DNA of 64,000 nucleotides from Amorphophallus konjac (GCA_022559845.1 CM040117.1:143410732-143474731); one strand, 5' to 3'; shown: positions 33,498 to 46,130, numbered from the stretch's first letter. Notes: a model not told the origin generated them from the sequence alone. Numbers and translations are program-made.

Positions 33498-34229
33498 TTT
33501 TTTATCATATTGTAATAAATTGATAATTTTAAAATATTATATTTAAATAATTTTATAGTGGAATATGATTATTATTTTATTTGTCATTGTGATGTGTGTA
33601 TATTGTGTATTATTTTTTATTTAATGTGTATTGTTTTCAATTTAAGTAGATAATTTTTAATTTTTAAAAATATTAAAAATTTAGGACAGAATTTGCGACG
33701 GCCTTTTAATTCCGTTGCAGATTCTAGGGATGGATTTTTCGACAGATTTTAATTTTCGTCACAAATTATTATTTTTAATAAAAATTAATTCTCCGTTTTG
33801 GTATAAAATCTATGACAATTTTTTTATTCCGTCGTAGAATTTAGAGACAAAGTTTTCGACGATTTCTTAGTTATGTTGCTAAATATTATTTTTTAAAAAA
33901 TAATTGGTCATTTTGAGACTAAATTTTTGACAGATTGTGAATTCCGTTGCAAATTGTTCTCACAGGTTTTTGGACGGTTCTTTAATTCCGTCGCTGATGA
34001 AATGCTTTATAAATTAGGGATGGATTGTAGACGTAAATAATTCCGTCGCAAATTTAAGATAGATTTGGCATAGAATTTTTTTCCGTCAAAAAATTGTGAC
34101 AAGAAATATCGGACGGCCGTTATCTATCCTTAATCCATCTAAAATCCGTAACTAAATCTCTTAGCAACGAATTTTGGACGGAATAGGGATGAATTCTGGC
34201 CGTCCCTGTTTGCATATTTTCTTGTAGTG

Positions 34230-35827
34230 TTCGTGTGACATTTTCGGCACGGTTTAGTCGCTTCGGTGCACGGTTTCTTCGGTAGAGGTAGGGAGACGGA
34301 TCACCTACTTCTCCTGCGCTTTTTCCTGCAATTTCATGTTGTTCGGTGCTAGAACAGGTGAGTTTAGGCTCGTTTAGGTAAAACCATGATTTTAGGAGTT
34401 CGTAGGGTTTGTCAGAAAACGGCGATCATTTTCAGTAAAATTAGTATCAAACGAACCCTCGGGATGTCTGGATCCCATTCCCGCAAGTTTCGTCGTGATT
34501 GGTCGTCATTCGGGACCGATAGGATTCTGGGAACCCTGGTGACCCAGTTTGGGTCGATTCGTTGGAATCCCCCGTTTCTCGTGAATGAATGGTTGCATGT
34601 GACCCTTCCGGCTTGTGGAAGGTGTTTTTCGCCGTCTAGGCTTGTTTCCCCTATGTTTCGACACGAATGGGGCGTGGAACGGCCGAGATCGGCCTTTTCC
34701 CTAGTTTTCCCGCCGTATCGCTTTGGCGGCCGTTCCAGTGACCGCTATAGGTCTCTGGCGGCCCCATGATAGACAGCCACATCCTTTAGTGTGTCGGTAG
34801 TTTCGAGGTCAGTTTAGGTTGGCGACCCTACCTCTGATCGCCGTTGCCTTTGGCGGCCCTATATTGGTGCGCCAAGGCTCATTGTTTCTCGATGTTCGTG
34901 TTAGTCGGTTCTCTCTGGCGGCCCTTTCTTGGAGCGCCAGGAGTCATTGACTAGAGTCAACAGTCTATGTCGGTTCGTGTTGGCGGCCTTGTGTATGACC
35001 GCCACTTTACTGTAGCGTGCCTTCTATAGGCCGCCACTATGTGTTTTTATCGGGTTCAAGTTTTAAGTCGGTTGGCTCTAGCGGCCCAACCTTCATGCGT
35101 TTCTTTGTCATAGCGCGCCTTCCTTCGGCCGCTACAGTCCATGTGTCTTAGGTCAATATTTTAGGGCGGTTGGTGTGGCGGTTCACTCTTAGACCGCCAC
35201 ATCTGTGTAGCGTGTCTATCTTAGACCGCTACGGGTGGTTTGACTAGATAGGTCGGTTCAGGGCGACTGAGCCTGGCGGCTTAATCCTTGACCTCTATAG
35301 TCCCCTAGCGGCCCAGTCTAGAACCGTCAGATTCTTGTCCGTGTTGGGGTGTACTAGCCCTGTCCACGACCGCTTCTTCCATATAGCGGCCTAAAGGTGG
35401 ACCACCATATTCCCAGGGTGTTGTTTTCCGGGGTTGTGATTTCTAAGGGTCTTGACTTGACCTTGTGGTTTTCCCACTGACCCATGGATGTCCCTTGACA
35501 TTGATGCGGGATGGACACGCGACCTGGGACCCTAGCCGCAATCGTCCCTAAGTGAGGGAAGACGTGGGATCGGGCGCAGTTGAGAAACCGACAGTGAGTC
35601 TCGGGTATCGGCCTTTCCGTGTGAACTCGGATCGAGTCACGGGACGGTGCACTCACTCACTCTCGCAGCGGTGATAAAGTATGATCGGGCTAGAAACCTA
35701 ACACTCGCAGCGGCATTCAAAAATATACGAGGTAAGCAAAATGCGATAAAGAGGGGGGCGAGTTTACCTCCACGCTCCGGGCGTGGGGAAGATGATCCCG
35801 GACAAGTTAGTAACTCCCAGTTAAACA
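34230..35827. other. Unassigned repeat-derived sequence with scattered GGCGGCC / GACCGCC motifs
   Basis: No coding region is supported. The sequence is rich in short complementary words (TGGCGGCC, TAGCGGCC, AGACCGCCA, GACCGCCAC) much like the noncoding parts of element H, so it may be another copy of an H-like family. It is interrupted by element B at 35828-35832. Confidence 0.4.
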
Positions 35828-35832
35828 ATTAT

Positions 35833-36895
35833 TATTGGAACCCTAGTTTTGATAATGACTCTCTATGAATCCTGTTTAGATTAAAGTGCTTAAAATTCTT
35901 CGACTCTATTTGTTTTGTGTGGTTCACTTGCTGCATGTTATCTCATAAAAGAAATCATAGTCATTGCATATGTTGACCTGCTAGAGATCTAGCTCGGTGC
36001 TAGTCTAGCTTAGTTCTGCATTTCACGTGTAAGTGCTTGCCTCGGTGCAAACCTTGCGTCGGTGCAAGTCTATGTTCACCCACAAACATTGTCGTTCCGT
36101 TTTCATCTCGGTGCATTACTTGTCTCATACACATAAGGGGTCAGTGTATTTCAATGCAGCATGCACATTTAGGCTCGTGCATTCCTTGTCTTTGCATCTC
36201 ACCTTGTAAGGTCGGTGCAAGTCTTTAGGTCCGTGCAATACTTGCACAGCACACACTGTTTAGTCTAAGTCATATAGTGTCTGTGCTTTCTTCTCCACCA
36301 TCTTGGTGCAAGTTCTGTCTTGCATTTTCCTTTGTCTGTATACTCTTCTCCATCATCTCGGTGCAACTCGTGTCTGGACCACAAATCCAACTCGATGCAT
36401 CTACTGTGTTACACATTTTTTTAAGAGTCAGTGCATTGTTCGCCCTAGACATCTCTAGAGTCATTGCATATGTTTGGTTCTTTTTTTCTTTGACTCGGTG
36501 CATAGTCTTCTTCTTGTGCCTCTTGGATTCATGTCTGTGCACATCAGCTGCACGGGTGGCCACTAAGATTTGTAAGTCAATATGGTGTCATGCATATTTG
36601 TAAGTCAATACATTTCCCACGTCTGGTTTTATCAACTCAGTGCATGCTATGTTTACTCTCTCATTAGCCCGGTGCAAACTGTGCTAAGTGCTTGACTAAG
36701 CACCTTGCGTTTTCTGACAGGGTTTCTCTCCGAGGAGGGGCACGTGATCCAAGGAAGATCGACCTCCGAAAGAGTGTCACGTAGAAGGCTACAACGCTTA
36801 GATGGTGACACGTGGCTGAGAGCCTTCTGGAAGCCATTTGGGTGGGAGTTCACCCTCCACACGCCCAGGGCGTGAGCACGGGATTCAGAGACAGA

Positions 36896-36957
<62 letters not shown>

Positions 36958-37754
36958 CCTTTCTGAATTCGAGAGAAGAAGAGGGTGTGTGAATGAACAA
37001 TTGAGAGAGAATTGAGAGAATACGAGGTTGCAGAGAGAAGGTAAAAAGATTAGCAGTGAGCCCAATCCAGAAAAGAAGAAGAAATTAAGAGAGAGCTTGT
37101 GGGAGAAGAAAAAGAGGGAGAGAAAGAGGGAGATCGTGAAAAGAATATCTGAGAGTTTGTCCACTGGTACTTGGATCAAATCCAGACCAGTCTGCTCCTA
37201 CGTGAGCCATTTCATCAGATTTCATTGCCAGCCTTCAGTAGCTATTTTCTACCGTTTTCTTTTCTTTATCTTACTCATCTGTTCAAGCTGTGTGGTAGCA
37301 GAGATCAAGCTGTAATCCTTAGAAGTCAGAGGAAGGATCCTCTGGATAGCAAGCCGTGTTGCTCAGCCGTTTGTATGCAAGCTGTGAGGCTCGGCGGACG
37401 CAAGCTGTGTTGCACAACATTTTCAAGTTCTAAGGCAGCAGGAAGCCTCACACGGATATGAGTGAGGGATGGACGTAGGTCTGCAGGCAGCAGACTGAAC
37501 CATCTAAAATCTCCTTGAGCTCTGTGTGGCTTGCTTGTCTTTTATGAATCGATAGATGCATGACTAGGATCTAGTAGTTTAGCTTGGCTTTCAAAATTTA
37601 CTGGTGCACATCGGTTATTCGAGTATTGATCTGATTTAATCAGCCCTTTGCATTTGGATTAATTAGCTTTCAGTTGGTCAAATATTTTATTGATAGAGGG
37701 ATTCATTCACCCCCCCCCTTTGAATCCTACACGCACCATTGCTAGATCCCATCA
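35833..37754 (+). repeat. 5' LTR of element B
   Basis: Starts TATTGGAACCCTAG (TG mutated to TA) and ends AGATCCCATCA. Contains a cluster of about 18 CTCGGTGCA-type motifs (35990-36670), a long TA microsatellite (about 36898-36954) in the TATA position, purine-rich leader sequence, and the hairpin plus GGATGGACGTAGG (37446-37479). The 3' LTR matches it closely. Confidence 0.93.
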
Positions 37755-37768
37755 ATTAGTATTAGAGC
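37755..37768 (+). promoter_or_regulatory. Primer-binding site of element B (mutated)
   Basis: ATTAGTATTAGAGC directly after the LTR; compare ATTGGTATCAGAGC in element C. Two transitions separate it from the initiator tRNA-Met complement. Confidence 0.75.
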
Positions 37769-37902
37769 GGTTGTCTGCACAATGGGTCCCACGACCTGTA
37801 GATCAGTTCCCGGATTTGGTTTCGATGCATTTTCGTTTGATCTGTGTCTCTTATCTTTGCCTTCGATTTGTCCTGCATTTAGTCCAGTGATTTAATCTAA
37901 GG

Positions 37903-40900
37903 ATGTCTTCGTTTGTTGATCTCCCGAAATATGAGGGTCTGAATTTTTATAACTGGCTAAACCAGTTCATTGAACATGTGATGTATTTTAATCCAAATCT
38001 GTGGATAATCATTGCACACAGCCCTTATGAAGTTCCAAAGGATAGATCCTTATGGAAAGCTTCAGACAGACTAAAATCCTCTGAGAATCAGAGAGCCCTT
38101 GACCTAATAAAAGGGGTGATAAATACTGATAAATTCTCTTGCATTGCCAATTGCTGCAGTGCCTCTGAAGTGCTCGACATGTTAGCATCCAGCAGAAGCC
38201 GGGATGAGGTGAAATTGTTGTGTCCCTGAAGTCATTTGAGTCATTCTGTGGTCACTTGGGTCATTCGACATCATTCTATGGTCATATGCATTCTGTGGTA
38301 TTCTTGGTTTTGATAATGGATAAACACTATTAGTCATTGTTGTTCTTCACTCCTATATGACTGACATATGTGCTGTTGTGTTCATGACAGATATGCAAAT
38401 GAAGGCTCAATGTTGTGCCCTCGCACGCTGATCGACCTCCGCTCCCGGAAAAAAAATTTGATTGAAGACTCAATAATAAAATCTTCAAGACTGTCAAGAG
38501 CGATGCCACAAACATGCACGGGCTGCTAATGGAGTTGAACGAGGAGGCTAGAACGGAAATTGGACCGACCCGGGATAAGACGGGTTCTGCCCAGCTGGCG
38601 GTCGACCGCCAGCATAGGGGCGGTCGATTGCCCTAGCCAGCAATTGCCAGCCTGCATGAGTTTCAGTAGCGGTCGACCGCCAGCCAGTGGCAGTCGATCG
38701 GAAATCCCAGGGGCCATTCGTCTATAGCATTTCACAATAGCGGTCGATCGCAAGGAGCTGCAGGTCGACCGCCAACCCCGAGCCTTCAATGTTGACTTTG
38801 TTTCCAACTTCAAAAAGGGCCATTCAACATGGATTTGTTTAATCCAAAAGTTACCTAAACACCCACAAATTGTGGATCTGGTCTGAGGCTTGTCTATAGA
38901 CCATTCAAGGTCTATAAAATCAATACAAGAGGGTTGGAAACCCTTATGCTTCAAGGCTTCAAGAGAGATCAAGAGAGGCCATTTTCGAGATACTGTAGCA
39001 CCTCCGTGAACAGTGTTTTGGGAAGAGTTCTGCATCCATCCAAGGTGTTTCAAGGTGAGATCTGAAGCAAGCAACCTCCACCAAAGCTAGAAGCACTCAA
39101 GGATAAGAAGGGTGATCAAAGGAAGCGACAAGGAGGGTGTTTCAAGAAGGAAATCAAGCTACTCCGGGAAGAAGTTCTTCATCAAATCTTCAAGTGATTG
39201 AAGCTACTTCAAGAGGAAATCAACTCCAAGCCAAGCGAAGAAAAAGCTGCAATCATCTTCCTCTTCCTCATCTCAAGGTGATCCATAGAAGCTGCAAGGG
39301 TGTGTTCAAGGGAAAGGAGTTCGAAGTACTGTAGCTGTGAACAGTACTCCGGGAAGAAGTTCTTCATCATATCTCCAAGTGATTCAAGCTATTTCAAGAG
39401 GAGATCAACTCCAAGCCAAGTGAATCATCAGATTCAAGCTCCAGCAAACTCAGACAAGATCTTTTCTCTTTGAACATATTTCATATCTTGTTTGAGTGTT
39501 TTCATATCTTGTTCTTTTCCATTTCATTCAAACATTTGGAACTGAAGATCGTCCCTACCGGTGGTTAGTAGGAAGGCAATCGGAAGCTGTCCGATCTGCG
39601 GTGTTGACGTCCCTACCGGCGATTAGTAGGAAGGCAATCGGTGGTCTTTCCGATTTGCGGTTCAGTGCGTGGCACTAGTGGAGCCTCACCGGATTTGGTG
39701 AGGGGTGGACGTAGGACTGGAGATTCAGTCCGAACCACCTTAAAATCTCGTGTGTTGTGGTTTGCTTGTGCGATTACTTTGTGTTAGATGCATGCTTAGG
39801 TTCAATATCTATATTGCATAATCATCTTGTTAAGCAAATCACTGTGTTCTTCGCTTAGCTAGTTATATTCCGCTGCTATTATCATTACCTAGCTATATAG
39901 AGGGTTGTATTGCGAAAAGAGGGGCAGATCTATTCACCCCTCCCCTCTAGATCTGTTGTCCACTACACAACAGAAATATCTCATGGCTTCATATGATGAT
40001 CTGATTCAAACTAAAGAAACTTCCTCACAGGTAAACTCTGACATTGTCAACTTTACATTTGAAGATTTGGTAGAGTTGAATGAACATCTCTTGATCAAGT
40101 ATGATATAATTAAATCTGAGAAAAGGAAGTTGAAGAGAGAGCTAGATATATTAAAATCTGAGAATAAGAACCTAAAAAACAATTCAATTCGAAATGAGGA
40201 TTCATGCAATGAATGTGCATTCTTAAAAGAATTGATTGAAGACTTAGATTCTGATGACAATATGCAGAAGAATCTGATTAGATCCCTGAAAGAAGAAAAT
40301 GAGTCATTGGTGAAACAGAAAAAGGAAACAGATGAATCTCAAGATAAATTGATTGAAGAAAACAGCCATTTGAAGGAACAAAATAAAAAGCTGATGGTTC
40401 TGAATACGGTCCTTTCTGAAAAATGGCTAGCTCTTGAAAGAGGAAAATCAATCTTGGAAGAAAAAGAAGTGAATTTAGAATTGAAATTAACACAGGAGAC
40501 TGAGACTCTAAAAAGTCTACATGATGGTTTGCATAATGAAGTCATTTTCTAGGAAGACTACATTGTTTCCTTGCAAACTGAAATTCAAGATCTAAAGAAT
40601 TCCCTGGCAAAGTTTGTTAAGGGAAAGGACAATTTGAATAAGCTCCTTGGAGCTAATGTGAATTTTCAAAGAGAGGGACTGGGTAACAGTCCAGTAATGA
40701 AGAAGGTTGATGGAAATAAATTAAAAACTATCTTTGTTAAAAGTTCAGAACAAGGAAAACCTTCCACTTCATCTGTATTTCAGTTCACGGTGAAGAGAAG
40801 TGAAGAACAAAGTAAAAATTTAAAAAATGGAAGAAAATAGAAAAAGAGTAAAAACAAACATAGAACCAAAATTTCATCTAATGATGTTAAAGCTTCTCTT

Positions 40901-41512
40901 GTTTCTGAAAATCATCTTGAACAAGTGCATGATAGAAAAAGCTTCCCCATTCAGTCACATGCAAACACAAAACCCTTTTCATGTCACTACTGTGGACAGA
41001 AAGGACATGTCATGGATGATTGCATTGTATTAGAAAATGATGAGTTAAATGTATGCAAGCATACCCACACAGTACGAAATAAGTTTATGAAAATGCCTGA
41101 TAGAGTTATCTCCGACGCATGTTATTACTGTGGCAAAAAGGGTCATTACCTGCATAATTGTTATTTAAAGAAACTGGAAGATCAAAACTACAGAAGTGGT
41201 TATGCAAAGAAACATGTGAAGAAATTTCAAAATCAGAGTGTTAGTTGCCTTAACTGTTGAAGATTTGGGCATGTTAAATCTGAATGCTGGTTTTTAAGAA
41301 GCAGAAAAATATATCATGCTCACACGAACCATGTTGCATATAGGAGAATTCAGAATCCTGTATTCATACATAATCCTCCCATTTTCAATAAGTGTGGCAG
41401 ATTAGGTCATACTGCTTTTAATTGTTCCTGGAAATTCTGGAAACCATCAATGTGGGGTGCTATTCATCCAACTGGACCCAAGAATCCTTGGAGTCTAAGG
41501 ACTTTCAAATAA
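37903..41512 (+). pseudogene. gag of element B, split by solo LTR D
   Basis: The N-terminal piece (37903-38215) reads FVDLPKYEGLNFYNWLNQF and ends just after an ASEVLDML block, the start of the copia gag capsid domain. After solo LTR D (38216-39972) the frame continues at 39978 with an acidic, then Lys/Glu-rich coiled-coil segment (KSEKRKLKRELDILKSENK). Zinc knuckles of the CX2CX4HX4C type follow: CHYCGQKGHVMDDC, CYYCGKKGHYLHNC, a third interrupted by TGA at 41258-41260, and a fourth that has lost its first Cys. Other stops lie at 40550-40552 and 40838-40840. The gene ends at 41512 in a GPKNPW motif like the gag C-terminus of element C. The central capsid region of complete SIRE gag proteins is missing. 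Gag normally forms the particle that packages element RNA in the cytoplasm. Confidence 0.82.
38216..39972 (+). mobile_element. Solo LTR D (SIRE-like), TSD GAAAT
   Basis: Starts TGTTGTGTCCCTGAAGTC and ends CCACTACACAACA, with exact GAAAT repeats on both sides (38211-38215 and 39973-39977), inside the gag of element B. It contains GGCGGTCGACCGCC-type palindromes (38590-38780), a TATA-like TATAAAA (38913), the hairpin CCTCACCGGATTTGGTGAGG (39684) and GGTGGACGTAGG. It is related to LTR A. Two internal duplications: an 80-bp block beginning ACTCCGGGAAGAAGTTCTTC at 39162 and 39348, and a block of about 60 bp with GTCCCTACCGG at 39552 and 39610. Confidence 0.93.
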
Positions 41513-43425
41513 CTCTTTGGCTGCAAGTGTGCTCCTGAAGATAAAATAAAAAAAGGGAGCTAAATAAATTTAGAGGACTAAGGTCAGTCAAATTCCACCC
41601 TTTAGTTTCCTTGTTAAATTTTTTGTTTGCATAATAATCTCTGTGGAATGCTGCATGATTAATTGAAACAATTCTGATGATTGATGATATTCTCTTATGA
41701 GTAATATATATTGAGAATGAAATCCATGCAAACTTCCTGCAGAATGCATATTTTGTTGATACACTTATGTGAACTTTAAGAGAAACAAAAACAATAATGT
41801 TTGATGGAAATCTCTGCTCACTGAAAGGGGATGCTTAGTCTATCTAAGGCAGCTGGTCATTAGAGGTATACCCGTATGAAAAGGAGAACATGAGATTTGG
41901 TATCTCTTTTGCTGGTGAGGTTTAAGTATCTGGTCTGTTGTGAGCTGATAACTCTTTTTGTGGAGTGTCACTGGTATTGGTTTAGTGAGCTAGATGCTAC
42001 CGTGTGAATGTTTAAAATCTTGAGAGGCTGTGCTTTACTCTAGTAAGAGTCATTTTGTGGTGTCTGATGAATTTGGAAATACTGTTGCCAGTTCTGTCAC
42101 TGGTGTAAGCTGAAGTTTGTTTGAGAAGACTGTCTGAAGGCTGGATGATGATTTATTTACTGAGAGAAGTGCTGGTGGGTTGATGGCCATTCACGCTGTG
42201 CTCTTTGGAAATGATCTTACCCTGCTCACGTATGGCATTCATCCTCCTTACCTTGTCATTGGTCTATCTCTCCTATCATTCTCTGTCTTCTAAATGTTTC
42301 TGGTTGTTCAAGTCAGGGGGAGTAGTATATAGATAAATACTGTCACATTTACCCTCTTCAATAATTAAATGCCCAGATCACTCTGAACTAAAAAACATCT
42401 TGCTGATCTAAATTGAGATATAACTTACAGTGTATGCACATTAAATCTTATCCGAACAGTTCTCACAAATAACAATGAGTGATTTCTCATTGATTTTGAA
42501 ATAGTCCAAATTGGAAGCTTCTCTGTAGAAGGTCTGATATCTGAAAATCTTTAGTAATCAGCCAATCTGTTGGAAACCTAAGGTTTATATGTTTGTTACG
42601 TTTTGATAAAGAGATTTTTCCTGATAAAAGAACTGGGAATACGCCATGATATAAAATGATGAAAGAAATTTTGGCAGAGCAATGACATGACATTTGAGAA
42701 ACTGACCATCTGTTTCAAAGAAATTCAGAGGTTATGTCATGATAATTAATGCTAACTCTGTTCAACATATGAAGTACGAAAGTAAATTGCACTGAGTAAC
42801 CAGGGATTCTGGTGTTTGATAGACATGTGTCCTTATGTAAAAAAGGTGCAGTTATACTGGAATACTCATCAGAAGTTTTTCATATTAAAAAAAACGGAGG
42901 GAAAAAGGAGTAATGATATATATGTATATATGGTTGACCCAAGGGTTCTTTCAGTTAATCTCTAAAGACTTAAGAAAAATATAAAACTAGGTTCTTCAAT
43001 CAGATTTTGGCTAACGAAAAGGATCGGTAAGATTAATGACTTTAATGACTGAGTTGTTTCCCTGAATAAACTGTTTTACCTTCATTGACTTCAATTCATA
43101 AGATGTCTTGTGAAGAATTACTCTGTGAGATATAATCTCATATTCCATAAATTGCTTCTCTACGAAGAAAGGCACCTTATTTTTAAGGAAAGGGTATTTT
43201 GGGTATTGTCTACTGAATATTGGTAAAGTTGGTAATATTCCTCTATATACGAAACCCTATCTACTTTACCATTTTTCCTTTTCTTTCAAAGCTGAAGCGT
43301 CCTCCTGCTCCGTGTCTCCTTTGCGCGTGCACAACCTGCAACCCTTCGCTTCTCCAACCCGTCTCTCCTCCCAATGCACTTTCTCTGTCTCCACGTTTCG
43401 TCTCTCCTCCATCCCTGCTGCCGCC
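41513..43425 (+). other. Spacer between gag and env-like gene of element B, no pol
   Basis: About 1.9 kb where pol would be expected. No frame shows protease, integrase or reverse transcriptase motifs. It contains GAGTAACCAGGGATTCTGG (42794), a conserved SIRE 3'-region block also present in element A, and a promoter-like AT-rich stretch followed by a CT-rich leader just before the env-like start. Confidence 0.7.
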
Positions 43426-45758
43426 ATGTCTACTTTGTTAGTTATGAGCAAAGGGAAGAGGAAGTCAGTGAAGTAGCCGAACCCATAAGATGCTATGTTC
43501 ATGGTGGCCGCAGGACAACTTCAAGGGACGAAAAGACAAAAGAAAGCAACTTCTACCATGAGGAAGGGAGATACGTTTACAATGTCTACAGAGAAACCTA
43601 TACTAGTGTTGGAAGCTAGGAAGATTATACGCCCTCGGTATATTGATTTTGATGATCAAGAGATGGCTTCCGAGTTCCCTGAGGTACTTGAGCTGTTTGA
43701 ATTCCAGCAATGGAAAGATTTCTTAAGCTTGCATAGGGTGTATTGCCCTAATCTGGTAGCAGAATCGTAATCTTCTCTCTGGTCAAAGGAAAAGTGATAG
43801 AGCTATTTGAGCAGTCTCTTCATAGGATTCTAAGAGTCCCTGTAGATGGAGAGGTCGAAGGAGGGTTTACTTTTAACCTATATGATGCGTTTTCCCTCAT
43901 CACTGACCTGCCTAGAAATATTCATGACAAGCGGCAGACTAAGCTCGGTTATTATAACACCAACAAACTTTCTGCACCCAAGAGACTACTCCATCACATC
44001 CTCACCTCCATGATTACTCCACAATTAGGAGGAAGGGGTAGACTGACAGATTCTCAGCGGTTCATTCTCTACTGCTTGCTAAAGAAAATTAGAATCTGTT
44101 TGCCGCACGTAATGATTCAGATTATGGGAACGTGTAAAGAGTCAAGAAGATATTTTCCTTATGCTGCTCAGTTGACTACATTTTTCAAAGAGGAAAACAT
44201 CTCATTGGATGGTGAAGTTGTGTCAACAATCCCCAGGATAAACATTTATAACATGGGTTTCATTAATACATTCATGAAAAAGAAAGGAACCAAATGAATG
44301 AGTACTCCTTCTACAAAGGATACTCCATTGGAAAAGGATACAGAAACCCAGGATGAGTCAGTGTCTGTACAACCCACACAAGCCTCATTCAAAGAAACTC
44401 TCATTCTTGAGTCGATTCAAAGTAAGAGTCAATCAACTCACTCACCCATGGAACCAATTCGTCAGAAGAAGGATCAACCACCAGCTCAAGTTCAAGAAAC
44501 TGAAGGTTCTGATGAGCAAGAACTTCAACTGGACCCAACTACAGCTACAGCAACTGAGGCACCTCAAATTCATGAAATAGTTGAACAGAATGTTCAGGAT
44601 GCGTACATCATTCAGGAATTAGACCACAATATTCATGAGATATTTGATGCTTTTGGACAGCAATAACAGGAAAGACTAGTTACTAATCAAGCAGAGCTAG
44701 CGCAGGAAGAGGCTCTAACAGAAGAACTACCTAATGACAGAGAAGAGGAAATCATTGTAGAGGAAGAGGAAATAGCTAAATTGGTCGACGAGGTTATGAA
44801 AGAAGCTGCTGAATTAATTTATGAAGGAACTGTCGATTCTGTAGTCAATGAACAAGAAAATGATCAACAAGGAGCTCAACCACCTACTGAAGAAGCTCAA
44901 CATGAGCAACCAACTGGTTTAGCTCCAAGGGCAACTGAAGAAGTATCACAAGACTATGTCATGGGACCTGCCCCTCACCATAGGATGTATCCCAAGATGT
45001 CTTTCTCTCAGGCTCCTGAGTATGGTCCATACCATGGAGAACTAATTAGTCTTGGCATACCACCTCCTCCACTCCCTGAATAGCATCATGAATACTTCAC
45101 TGAGCTGCCAGATTCCAGTGCCTCTACTTCTAGTACACATGGAACAAATACTGAACCCAATCTTGCTCAGATGTTATCTAAGCTGACAGAGATTGTTCGA
45201 GATCAGAATGACTTGATGAACAAATAGTTCCTGTTCCAGACTATTCAAATAGACATAATAGAGAGCCGAATGAAACATTTGAAAAAAGTTGTGAAATGCC
45301 AAGGGATAGAATTTTTAACTGCTAAGCGAAAGACAGATGAAACTGTAAGAGAAATTTTAGAATCTCTTATGGGTATCAGCACACGAATAGGTGACATGGT
45401 CAGTAAACTTCAAGATACCCAAGTCTCCATATTCACCAATATGGGCAAAATTCTTGACCACACCTTTGATCTGAAAATTGAGTTTGAACTATTAAAGAGC
45501 ACATTAACCAAGATAGCAACCACTCAGCCAGAAATCATCACAAAGTTTGAAGCTATTGAGTCTAATTTGGAAACATTGTCAGAGACAGTTAAACAAGCTC
45601 TCAACAAACGAGAGTCAGTTACCTCTCTAGTGGAAAGGCTGGGGAACACTGTGCATCAGAAAGTTGATAGACTGGCAGACTCAATTAGAGATCTTCGTAC
45701 TTCTTTAATGAACACATCATATTCTGCAAGAGACAGGGGGAGCTACCGAGGTCACTAA
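43426..45758 (+). pseudogene. SIRE env-like gene of element B, decayed
   Basis: The start ATG at 43426 follows GCCGCC. The first part carries a plant-transposon env-like block (FPEVLELFEFQQWKDFLSLH, then VYCPNLVAES), and after a frameshift near 43770 the domain continues (IELFEQSLHRILRVPVDGE, LLHHILTSMI). A long Gln/Glu/Thr/Pro-rich acidic middle follows, and the C-terminal part (from about 45270) is heptad-like coiled coil (DTQVSIFTNMGKILDHTFDL). In-frame stops: 43474-43476, 43486-43488, 44295-44297, 44664-44666, 45081-45083 and 45225-45227; the last stop is at 45756. I see no clear signal peptide. Proteins of this class occur next to the 3' LTR in SIRE elements; a true envelope role is unproven. 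This copy cannot make a full protein. Confidence 0.68.
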
Positions 45759-46116
45759 TCTCTCCAAATTCCCCATTTTTCATAATGACAAAGGGGGAGA
45801 AGAGAATCTCATGTATGAAGAAGACCTCATGGATTCTGCTGGGTATATGCTGCAAAGAAACTCTGCAAGAAACTCTGCAAAGATATTGTCAAGTGGAATG
45901 ATGAGCTGTCAAGAAGGAAAATGTGCTGCTTCTAATGTTTTTTTTGTGTGTAAAGAGATGTACATTCAAACACTAATGTTTGTTTTCTTAATACTCACAG
46001 AAGCATTACTCTTACATGTTGCATATTTGCATCTTCCACATTTACACAGTTGTTTGAATGCTGAGTTCTGGATATTGTCATGGTTTAATCATACATGACT
46101 CATAGTTGTCATAATC
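45759..46116 (+). other. 3' noncoding region of element B with extra polypurine tracts
   Basis: Contains AGGGGGAGCTACCG near 45736 and AAAGGGGGAGAAGAG near 45790 ahead of the final tract, a repeated-polypurine pattern also seen in A and C. No gene. Confidence 0.65.
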
Positions 46117-46129
46117 AAAAAGGGGGAGA
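46117..46129 (+). promoter_or_regulatory. Polypurine tract of element B
   Basis: AAAAAGGGGGAGA directly precedes the 3' LTR start TGTTGGAACC at 46131. Confidence 0.85.
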
Positions 46130-46130
46130 C

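Larger units (their letters stand above)
32245..34229 (+). mobile_element. CACTA-2, 3' end of a second CACTA transposon
   Basis: The right end finishes TTTTCTTGTAGTG at 34229, a canonical CACTA terminus, preceded by a subterminal region (33660-34200) full of GACGG and CCGTC motifs. Inside are a diverged tandem array (32431-33290) and a last exon (33426-33497) matching those of the Transposase_24 gene in CACTA-1. The 5' part is missing: the fragment abuts the LTR of element E at 32244. Its terminal sequence differs from CACTA-1, so it is a related but distinct family. Confidence 0.8.

Noticed and set aside
36653..37179. Ile/Tyr-repeat frames over the TA tract
   Set aside because: TA microsatellite in LTR B; no domain. 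The same applies to 46936-47448.
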